Source: Verrucomicrobiota bacterium
GTDB taxonomy: Bacteria; Verrucomicrobiota; Verrucomicrobiia; Verrucomicrobiales; Verrucomicrobiaceae
DNA length: 5,049 nt
Direction: 5' to 3'
Assembly (NCBI GenBank): GCA_021413535.1
Contig: JAIOQF010000257.1
Span: 1-5,049 of the forward strand
Shown here piece after piece: positions 1 to 5,049 of this stretch (position 1 is its first letter; each line of letters opens with the position of its first letter). The position numbers were made by a program, and so were the translations under genes. A model generated the notes under the pieces. It saw only the letters and a list, made by a program, of their open reading frames with translations, did no database searches and was not told the DNA's origin.

Positions 1-337
1 GGTCGGCTTCGTGACACTCTTTGGCATCAGCACCCGCAACAGCATCATGCTCATCTCGCACTATGAGCATCTTGTCGATCAAGAAGGCGAACCTTGGAAT
101 CTCGAAACGCTCGCGCGCGGCGCTGGCGAGCGTTTGCTGCCCATCCTCATGACCGCGCTCGTCACAGCGCTCGGAGTGCTGCCGCTCGCCCTGGGCAGCG
201 GAGAAGCCGGCCGGGAGATCGAAGGCCCGATGGCCATCGTCATCCTCGGCGGCTTGGTTTCATCGACCTTCTTAAATCTGCTCGTGCTCCCGTCGCTGGC
301 CTGGAAGTTTGGCCGGTTCGGTCCCGCAACCAGGTAG
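1..337 (+). CDS. RND efflux permease, HME (CzcA/CusA-like) type, C-terminal fragment
   Basis: This is the last ~111 residues of an inner-membrane RND transporter; the gene starts before the window and reads in frame from base 2 to a TAG at 335-337. Proteins of this family are proton-driven pumps that work with a periplasmic adaptor and an outer-membrane channel to export metals or drugs. Visible family features are the GI-x-x-RNSIML segment (about residues 8-16 of the fragment), a charged loop with an EG, the hydrophobic helix around PILMTALVTALGVLPLAL, a short loop with GREIEGPMA, and the final helix IVILGGLVSSTFLNLLVLP. This order matches the last transmembrane helices of RND permeases, and the wording is closest to the heavy-metal (HME) branch. 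The protein ends soon after the last helix, as is normal. Substrate cannot be read from this part, and the proton-relay residues lie upstream. No terminator hairpin with a T-run follows. Confidence 0.9.
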   Translation, partial: VGFVTLFGISTRNSIMLISHYEHLVDQEGEPWNLETLARGAGERLLPILMTALVTALGVLPLALGSGEAGREIEGPMAIVILGGLVSSTFLNLLVLPSLAWKFGRFGPATR

Positions 338-344
338 GAATAAA

Positions 345-423
345 ATCCGCCGATTTCGCGGATGCCCGCAGATTAATACCATTACGCCTCTATGAATCGG
401 TGAAATCTGCGTAATCTACGAAT
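345..423. repeat. Intergenic inverted-repeat element, probably a dispersed 'CGCAGATT/AATCTGCG' family member
   Basis: The 97-base gap between the permease stop and the methyltransferase start is almost filled by a structured sequence. ATCCGC (345-350) pairs with GCGGAT (358-363) around a 7-base loop. CGCAGATT (367-374) pairs with AATCTGCG (404-411) around a 29-base spacer. Near-copies of the GATTTCGCG / GAAATCTGCG / TAATCTACG theme recur through the element. From memory, sequences reading roughly 'GTGAAATCTGCGTAATCTGCGGAT' are common between genes in Verrucomicrobiota and some other phyla, so I infer a dispersed repeat. Only one copy lies in this window, so repetition itself is not shown here. 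It lacks a T-run and is unlikely to be an intrinsic terminator. Confidence 0.55.
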
Positions 424-427
424 AGGA
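424..427 (+). promoter_or_regulatory. Weak Shine-Dalgarno for the methyltransferase gene
   Basis: AGGA at 424-427 lies 7 bases before the ATG at 435, a normal spacing. It directly follows the right end of the intergenic element. It supports the chosen start but is short. Confidence 0.4.
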
Positions 428-434
428 TTCTCGC

Positions 435-1331
435 ATGCCCTCCGCACCATCCACTCCCCCTTCCCCCGCCCTCATCAGCGCGCAGGATTGGAAGGATTAT
501 GAACTACTCGACAGCGGCGACGGCATGAAGCTCGAGCGCTGGGGTGATGCGGTGCTCGCCCGTCCCGATCCCCAGGTCATCTGGCCCCGCACCGGCGAGT
601 GGAAAAATTGGGACGCATGGTATCATCGCAGCAGCAAGGGCGGTGGCCGCTGGGAATTCCGCAAACAACTCCCGGAGTCGTGGACCATCCGCTATCGCGA
701 ACTCATTTTAAAAATCGCGCCCACCGGTTTCAAGCACACTGGAATTTTTCCCGAGCAAGCCGTGAACTGGGACTGGTGCGGCGAACAAATTCGGGCCGCA
801 AAAAAAACAGGTCGCGAAATCTCGGCACTTAATCTCTTCGGCTATACCGGAGCCGCCACCGTCGCCGCCGCTGCCGCTGGTGCCAGCGTCTGCCATGTCG
901 ATGCCGCGAAGAGCATGGTCGAATGGGCCCGCGAGAACGCCCGGCTCAGCCGGCTGGCCAACGCACCCATCCGCTACATCGTGGACGATTGTCTGTCCTT
1001 TGTGCGCCGCGAAATCCGTCGAGGCCGAAAATACGACGCCCTCATCATGGATCCGCCCAGCTACGGCCACGGCGCGGCGGGAGAAGTCTGGAAGCTGGAG
1101 GAACATCTCTGGCCGTTGCTCGAAGATTGCCGTGCGTTGTTGTCCGACCAGCCCCTTTTCTTTTTAGTCAACACCTACACCACCGGCCTCTCGCCGACGG
1201 CACTGGGAAACGTCATGACCCGGCTGCTGGCATCGAAGGGCGGCCAGCTTGCTACTGGCGAAGTCGGCCTGCCCGTCACCCGGGATCATTTGATTTTGCC
1301 CTGCGGGATTTATGGCCGGTGGCTGTGGTGA
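435..1331 (+). CDS. Class I SAM-dependent methyltransferase, RlmI/COG1092-like, without PUA domain
   Basis: This 298-residue cytoplasmic protein has a Rossmann methyltransferase fold. Residues 131-150 (ALNLFGYTGAATVAAAAAGA) are motif I, the S-adenosylmethionine-binding glycine loop. HVDAAKSMVEWARENA (154-169) supplies the acidic residue expected to contact the ribose (D156). D184/D185 precede the next helix, and DPPSYG (206-211) is motif IV, the substrate-side motif of many nucleic-acid methyltransferases. The arrangement resembles the catalytic half of the 23S rRNA methyltransferases RlmI and RlmK. However, there is no N-terminal PUA domain; instead about 95 residues contain YELLDSGDGMKLERWG (22-37) and the lead-in KHTGIFPEQAVNWDW (100-114). 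I recall similar PUA-less proteins annotated only as 'SAM-dependent methyltransferase', so an RNA substrate is likely but unproven. The start is supported by AGGA at 424-427; the next Met (31) would cut into the conserved DSGDGMKLER block. A TGA ends the gene at 1331. Confidence 0.85.
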   Translation: MPSAPSTPPSPALISAQDWKDYELLDSGDGMKLERWGDAVLARPDPQVIWPRTGEWKNWDAWYHRSSKGGGRWEFRKQLPESWTIRYRELILKIAPTGFKHTGIFPEQAVNWDWCGEQIRAAKKTGREISALNLFGYTGAATVAAAAAGASVCHVDAAKSMVEWARENARLSRLANAPIRYIVDDCLSFVRREIRRGRKYDALIMDPPSYGHGAAGEVWKLEEHLWPLLEDCRALLSDQPLFFLVNTYTTGLSPTALGNVMTRLLASKGGQLATGEVGLPVTRDHLILPCGIYGRWLW

Positions 1332-1426
1332 GCGGTAAATAAAATGTGAAAATCTGGATTGTAAGAAATTTCAATTCGGCGAGGATGGCTGCTGCACGTT
1401 GATAAATAATCGAACAGAATAACTCC

Positions 1427-1930
1427 ATGAAAAAAATCGTTCTCTCCATCCTCACAACCGCGTTTTTCGCGGGCATCATCCAAGCCAAACAAATGCATTT
1501 CCCGGAAAAAGGCGATGCCATGTTTACCATCACCATTCCTGATGCCTGGGAACCCGAGAAGGACGATGACAACATCCTCGAAGCCACTTCGCCAGACGAA
1601 CATATTTACCTCGCCGTCTGGGAACTGGAGAGCAAAAAGGATCTGAAAAATCTGGGCAACGACATCGAAAACCTGCTCAAAGACCATGCCAAAAACATCA
1701 AATTGGATGGTGAACCGGTAGAGGCCAAGCCCGGCGGCATGGACGGCCTGCTGTTTAAGGGTCACGCCAAAGACAAGGAAGATGACTCGAAAATAGAGTT
1801 CTTTGCCCTACTCATCATCACCGAGGAAAAAGCTGCGGTTCTCTACATCGAAGCTGCAGAGGACACCCCCGAGGAAGAATCAGCCAAATTGGAGAAAATC
1901 CTCAAGTCCATCAAGCCGGCCAAGGAATAA
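1427..1930 (+). CDS. Small secreted acidic protein of unknown function
   Basis: I do not recognise a named family for this 167-residue protein. It begins with a good signal peptide: two lysines after Met, a hydrophobic stretch (about residues 4-18), and a likely signal peptidase I site after A20 (IIQA-KQ). This predicts export to the periplasm or outside; there is no lipobox cysteine. The mature part is very charged, with about 36 Asp/Glu against 20 Lys in 147 residues. The whole protein has no Arg and no Cys. Alternating strands such as MFTITIPDAWE (32-42), IYLAVWELE (60-68), MDGLLFKGHA (105-114), IEFFALLIITEEKAAVLYIEAA (123-144) and a final amphipathic helix (148-162) recall the small alpha/beta fold of DcrB/PsbP-like (DUF1795-type) proteins. 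That is an inference from pattern only. The ATG at 1427 is fixed by the signal peptide, although no clear Shine-Dalgarno precedes it. The gene is visibly more A-rich than its neighbours. It is followed by a strong terminator, so it ends its transcript. Confidence 0.8.
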   Translation: MKKIVLSILTTAFFAGIIQAKQMHFPEKGDAMFTITIPDAWEPEKDDDNILEATSPDEHIYLAVWELESKKDLKNLGNDIENLLKDHAKNIKLDGEPVEAKPGGMDGLLFKGHAKDKEDDSKIEFFALLIITEEKAAVLYIEAAEDTPEEESAKLEKILKSIKPAKE

Positions 1931-1959
1931 ATTCATTGCACATCCTATTTGTTTTTTTC

Positions 1960-1994
1960 AAACGCCGGCCGCTCACTGCGACCGGCGTTTTTTT
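1960..1994 (+). terminator. Rho-independent terminator after the small secreted protein gene
   Basis: AAACGCCGG (1960-1968) pairs perfectly with CCGGCGTTT (1982-1990). After one C/A mismatch the stem continues with CGC/GCG (1970-1972 with 1978-1980), closing on the 5-base loop TCACT. A run of seven T follows at 1988-1994. The hairpin lies 30 bases after the stop codon at 1930. The T-run is only on the + side, where the other flank has T at 1952-1958 (A on the - strand), so it should terminate + strand transcripts and only weakly, if at all, those arriving from ppk1. Confidence 0.93.
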
Positions 1995-2088
1995 GACTCG
2001 GGAAGGAAATACAAAGCTGATACGTCTCGCTTCTATTCACTTCGCAAAATTTCAAGCGCGTAGCTCTCGCCAGAAAGATTGTCACTGA

Positions 2089-4203
2089 TCACCTCCGCGT
2101 TTCATCAGCCGGCTTGTGCGGAATCAGCACATCCGGCGAGGGTGTGCGCGACTTGGCTCGCTTGGCGGATTCTTTGGAGAAAAATTGCTGCGACCGGAAC
2201 GGAGTGCCGCCGCGTTCCACTTTTGCGGGGACGTAAATCCCCTCGGCGTTCAGCAACCGGGCCTGGGAGTTGTCATTGAACATGGTTCGGAGAATCTGTT
2301 CGAGCCGCTGCCGGGCCAACGGGTCTTCCACGGGCGTCAGCAGCTCCACGCGCTTGCTGAGATTGCGCGTCATGAAGTCGGCACTGGCGATGAACACTTG
2401 CGGCTGCCCGCCCTGGCGGAACCAATAAATTCGGGCGTGCTCCAAGTAACGGTCGATGATGCTGACAACCCGGATTTTGTCGCTCACGCCTTTCAGCCCC
2501 GGTCGGAGGCAGCAGATGCCGCGAATGTTTAAAAGCACTTTCACGCCGGCGCGCGAGGCTTCGTAGAGCGCCTCGATCATCTGCGGATCCTCCAGCGCAT
2601 TCATCTTGAGCATCATCTCCGCGGCGTCGCCCTGTTTGGCGCGCTCGGTTTCGCTCTGAATCATGTCCAGCAAACGCTCTCGCAGACCGAACGGCGCCAT
2701 GCTGATTTTCTGAAAATGCACGAAGCGCGAACGACCCGTCACGGTGTTGAAGAACGACGAGGCATCGGCGCCGTAGTCCGGTCGGCAAGTTAAATAGCTG
2801 ATGTCGGTGTAAAGCTTGGCCGTGCTCTCATTGTAATTGCCGGTGCCGAAATGAATGTAGCGCGAAAGCCGGCCAGCTTCCCGGCGCAGCACGAGACAAA
2901 TCTTGGCGTGACTCTTCAGTCCGCGCACTCCGTAGATGATCTGCGCGCCGGCCCTGAGCAGGTCTTCAGCTCGCTCGAGATTGCGAGCCTCATCGAAGCG
3001 GGCCTTGAGTTCCACCAGCACCGTGACGTGCTTTCCGGCTTCAGCGGCCTTGATGAGCGCAGCGATGATCCGGCTGCTCCGGGCGGTGCGATAAAGTATC
3101 TGCTTGATGGCGACCACATCCTTGTCCAGCGCCGCTTCCTCAACGAGCTGGAGCACCGGTTCGAAGGAATCGTAAGGATGATTCAGCAGCAGGTCATCTT
3201 CACGAATGATGTCGAAGATGGATTTCCCGGGCGTAATTTCTGCAGGCATCGTGATGGGCCAAGGCTCGACTTGGAGACTGTCATAACCCGGCAACGAGGC
3301 GATGGCAAAATAGGAACGGAGATCGAGTTCACCGGGAATGAAAACCGTCTGAGCTGCAGTAACGGCGGCGAGACTCTGGATGACTTTTGCAAGCTCCTTC
3401 GATGCGCCCTCTTCAATCTCCAATCGGATCGTCGAACTGGTGGCTCGCGCCTCGAGAATTTCTTCCATCTCTGTCGCGAGATCGAGCGCGCTTTCATCAT
3501 CCACAGCGATGTCTGAGTTCCGGCAGATGCGGAAGCGGGCGGTCTGCACCACGTGTTCATTCGGAAAATAGTGCGACAGAAACATCTGCGCGAGATCTTC
3601 GAGATTCAAATATCCAGCAGGTGCTCCACCAAGCGGCGGCACCGGCACCCGGCGCGACAGGCTCGGCGGCAGGGCGATCATCACATGACGCGAGTTCCCA
3701 TTGTCAGCTGCTGTGTCGCTGACAAGGCAGAGCAGAATGATCTGCAAGGCAGGAAGCTGATGAACCGTCCCCTCCTCAACAGCCACCGGCGAAAGCAAAG
3801 GGAAGACTTGTTCAATGAAGTGCGCTTCAAGGTGCGCGTGCTGCGCAGCATTCACATCACTGACCCGCAGACGATGAATGTTTTGTTTCTCCAGTGCCGG
3901 AAGCAGCTTCTCATGCAGCAGCGCATACTGGCGCCGAACGAAGGCGTCCGACCGCTCGCGAATCAGTTCGAGCTGCTGCGAAGGCGTATAACCTGCCGCG
4001 TCCTTGGTGCGGAGCCCCCTGTCCTTCATGATTTGCAGTCCGCCCACTCGCACCATGAAAAATTCATCGAGATTTGTCGCGGAAATCGCGAGGAACTTCA
4101 CCCGCTCCAGCAACGGCAAAGATTCACGCTCGGCTTCTTCCAGCACGCGCTCATTAAAAGCCAGCCAGCTCAGTTCGCGATTGATAAAATGTTCAGGAAT
4201 CAT
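2089..4203 (-). CDS. ppk1: Polyphosphate kinase 1
   Basis: PPK1 reversibly transfers the terminal phosphate of ATP onto inorganic polyphosphate through a phosphohistidine intermediate. The 704 residues match the usual length (E. coli about 688). The N domain opens with the family signature INRELSWLAFNERVLEEA (7-24) and NLDEFFMVRV (44-53), where N44 corresponds to the ATP-contacting Asn. The two phospholipase-D-like C domains hold all the key residues I know from E. coli PPK1, mostly at a constant offset of three: R372 (QILYRTA) and R402 (KARFDE) for phosphate/Mg, H432 (KSHAK) as the phosphorylated histidine, H451 in YIHFGTGNYNE, Y465 (KLYTD), R561 (NIRGICCLRPG) and H589 (LEHARIY). SADFMTRNLSKRVE (607-620) is the usual C2 motif. 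A ~40-residue basic tail (665-704) follows the conserved core. The region around residues 141-190 is less typical. The ATG lies 2 nt after the upstream Ppx-family stop, and the match to the family N-terminus starts within a few residues, so the start is secure. The enzyme looks intact and active. Confidence 0.98.
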   Translation of the reverse strand: MIPEHFINRELSWLAFNERVLEEAERESLPLLERVKFLAISATNLDEFFMVRVGGLQIMKDRGLRTKDAAGYTPSQQLELIRERSDAFVRRQYALLHEKLLPALEKQNIHRLRVSDVNAAQHAHLEAHFIEQVFPLLSPVAVEEGTVHQLPALQIILLCLVSDTAADNGNSRHVMIALPPSLSRRVPVPPLGGAPAGYLNLEDLAQMFLSHYFPNEHVVQTARFRICRNSDIAVDDESALDLATEMEEILEARATSSTIRLEIEEGASKELAKVIQSLAAVTAAQTVFIPGELDLRSYFAIASLPGYDSLQVEPWPITMPAEITPGKSIFDIIREDDLLLNHPYDSFEPVLQLVEEAALDKDVVAIKQILYRTARSSRIIAALIKAAEAGKHVTVLVELKARFDEARNLERAEDLLRAGAQIIYGVRGLKSHAKICLVLRREAGRLSRYIHFGTGNYNESTAKLYTDISYLTCRPDYGADASSFFNTVTGRSRFVHFQKISMAPFGLRERLLDMIQSETERAKQGDAAEMMLKMNALEDPQMIEALYEASRAGVKVLLNIRGICCLRPGLKGVSDKIRVVSIIDRYLEHARIYWFRQGGQPQVFIASADFMTRNLSKRVELLTPVEDPLARQRLEQILRTMFNDNSQARLLNAEGIYVPAKVERGGTPFRSQQFFSKESAKRAKSRTPSPDVLIPHKPADETRR

Positions 4204-4208
4204 GATCA
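4201..4208 (-). promoter_or_regulatory. Stop-start junction between the Ppx/GppA gene and ppk1 (TGA-TC-ATG)
   Basis: Read on the - strand, the upstream gene's TGA (4208-4206) is followed by two bases and then the ppk1 ATG (4203-4201). No convincing Shine-Dalgarno is seen in the last ~20 bases of the upstream gene. The spacing therefore suggests termination-reinitiation, with ppk1 translation coupled to that of the phosphatase gene and both on one mRNA. The geometry is direct observation; coupling is inference. Confidence 0.7.
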
Positions 4209-5049
4209 GGCGCTGCGCAGTGTGATGTTGTAGCCGTAGATTTCTTCAAAAATGTCGCACTTGCCGTTGATGGCTATTTGCTCAACGGTGGTGTCGTCAA
4301 CGCCGGGCGTCTCGATGATCAGCGTGTCGCGTTCGCGGCGCAGCTTGATTTCCTTGAGCCGCTGCGAATGACTGCGGTCCAGCGCATCGGCAATCCGCAG
4401 GATCGCCGCCAGCTTGAAAACAGTCATGCGATCCTCGCGCGAAAGGTCAGAGAAATGCGGATGATTCGGATCAGGATTATAGCGCCGGTGGTAACGAGCC
4501 AGCAGCGCGACCAGCGCGCGATCATGCGTGCCCAGACCGAAAATCTCCGTGTTGAGGATGATATAGAGACTGTGTTTGTGATGTTCGCGCGGACTGAGAA
4601 ACAGGCCAGTTTCATGCAAGATGGCTGCCACCCGGAGCAGCAGTTCATGCTTCGGCTCCAGCGCATGCAGATCCTGAAGTTCGCGGAAAATCTGCTGGGC
4701 AAAAATCGCCACGTGTTCAGCATGGGGCCGGTCAGTGCTGTATTTGCGCGCAATCACCCGCGCCGCCTGGAGCACTTCATCTTGGAAAGTTTTGGTCTGC
4801 GGATTGTTCGACAGCAAATCCATCAAGAGATCGCGTTGGAAGTCGCCTTCCGGCACGACCAGCACCTTGTCATCAAAGCGCCGTGCCAGCGCGAGATTTG
4901 TCTGAAGGGCGGCGACCATCCCCTCGCTGCCGGTGTAACGCAGGTGAAGCTTGCGCACCATCTCATCGGCGCTCATGCCCGCGAGTTTAGCTGTGAAGCC
5001 CTCGAGTTTTTTTAGTTCAATGAATGAAGCGCCTTGTTTTGGTTCCGCA
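4206..5049 (-). CDS. Ppx/GppA phosphatase family protein, C-terminal part (5' end outside window)
   Basis: The open frame runs from its TGA at 4206 through the window's right edge with no stop, giving 280 visible residues. An ATG at 4976 is present, but the 24 codons before it (ending in LKKLEGFTAKLAGMS across the Met) continue the typical Ppx/GppA segment where a helix leads into 'L..MS.EE'. I therefore treat that Met as internal. Members hydrolyse the end phosphate of polyphosphate (exopolyphosphatase) or the gamma phosphate of pppGpp. Counting from the 4976 Met, residues ~16-55 are the end of the second actin-like domain. An HD-type helical domain follows: HAEHV (85-89), AAILHETG (117-124), HHKHSLYIILN (132-142), ARYHRR (160-165) and RIADALDRSH (194-203). 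This combination is diagnostic for the C-terminal domain of the long Ppx/GppA form. The pre-HD stretch lacks the common 'R-AD' and 'GLREG' wording, so it is divergent. Catalytic phosphate-binding loops lie beyond the window, so activity and substrate cannot be judged. Adjacency to ppk1 favours a polyphosphate role. Confidence 0.9.
   Translation of the reverse strand, partial: AEPKQGASFIELKKLEGFTAKLAGMSADEMVRKLHLRYTGSEGMVAALQTNLALARRFDDKVLVVPEGDFQRDLLMDLLSNNPQTKTFQDEVLQAARVIARKYSTDRPHAEHVAIFAQQIFRELQDLHALEPKHELLLRVAAILHETGLFLSPREHHKHSLYIILNTEIFGLGTHDRALVALLARYHRRYNPDPNHPHFSDLSREDRMTVFKLAAILRIADALDRSHSQRLKEIKLRRERDTLIIETPGVDDTTVEQIAINGKCDIFEEIYGYNITLRSA

Noticed and set aside
923..1342. + strand open frame (139 codons) inside the methyltransferase gene
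   Set aside because: It is an out-of-frame, Arg/Pro/His-rich shadow of a gene with intact SAM-binding motifs.
1365..1372. GAAATTTC palindrome after the methyltransferase stop
   Set aside because: It is too short and AT-rich to be a terminator stem, has no T-run, and is likely chance.
1332..1426. Possible promoter in the 95-base gap before the small secreted protein gene (TTGATA at 1399-1404, AT-rich TAAATAAT at 1403-1410)
   Set aside because: The TTGATA lies too close to the ATG to serve as a -35, and no well-spaced -35/-10 pair could be matched. The gap is AT-rich and may hold a promoter, but I cannot point to one.
1310..1765. - strand open frame (151 codons) overlapping the small secreted protein gene
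   Set aside because: The + strand reading has a convincing signal peptide and ends just before a strong terminator; the - reading has neither.
1995..2088. Search for a - strand terminator after ppk1
   Set aside because: No GC-rich hairpin followed by T on the - strand is visible. The nearby hairpin at 1960-1990 lacks a T-run in that direction.
2851..3516. Long + strand open frame (221 codons) opposite ppk1
   Set aside because: It lies wholly antisense to a PPK1 with every catalytic residue conserved, shows no recognisable domain, and is expected from GC-rich codon bias.
3553..4233. Long + strand open frame (226 codons) opposite the start of ppk1 and the end of the Ppx gene
   Set aside because: It is antisense to two well-supported genes and its translation is low-complexity in style (Arg/Gln/His-rich) with no motif.
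4278..5015. Long + strand open frame (245 codons) opposite the Ppx/GppA gene
   Set aside because: The - strand reading shows clear HD-domain motifs; this frame shows none and is a shadow.

Overview
The window looks like ordinary chromosome from a moderately GC-rich, Gram-negative-type bacterium. It carries the end of an RND efflux permease, which implies an outer membrane. A Verrucomicrobiota or similar PVC-group source is my best guess. This rests on the overall protein style and on an intergenic element of the 'CGCAGATT...AATCTGCG' kind that I remember from such genomes. No rRNA or other decisive marker is present, so the assignment is tentative.

Layout. (1) Bases 1-337, + strand: C-terminal end of an HME/CzcA-CusA-like RND permease, cut by the window edge. 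(2) Bases 345-423: a short intergenic element with two inverted-repeat pairs, filling nearly all the space between the permease stop and the next start. (3) Bases 435-1331, +: a class I SAM-dependent methyltransferase of the RlmI/COG1092 type without the N-terminal PUA domain. (4) Bases 1427-1930, +: a small, probably secreted, acidic protein with no arginine or cysteine, followed by a strong intrinsic terminator at 1960-1994. (5) On the - strand, convergent with the above: a Ppx/GppA-family gene (5' end beyond the right edge) and, 2 nt downstream, a complete ppk1.

The clear functional unit is the - strand pair. A Ppx/GppA phosphatase homologue sits directly upstream of polyphosphate kinase 1, with a TGA-TC-ATG junction that suggests translational coupling. 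Together they would make and break down inorganic polyphosphate, or signal about it. The + strand genes show no obvious link to one another.

I found no CRISPR array, tRNA, insertion sequence, phage gene or defence system, and nothing that amounts to a new biological system. The most useful second looks are the Ppx reading frame, which runs past its first apparent Met to the window edge and has a divergent pre-HD segment; the intergenic element; the arginine-free secreted protein; and the PUA-less methyltransferase.
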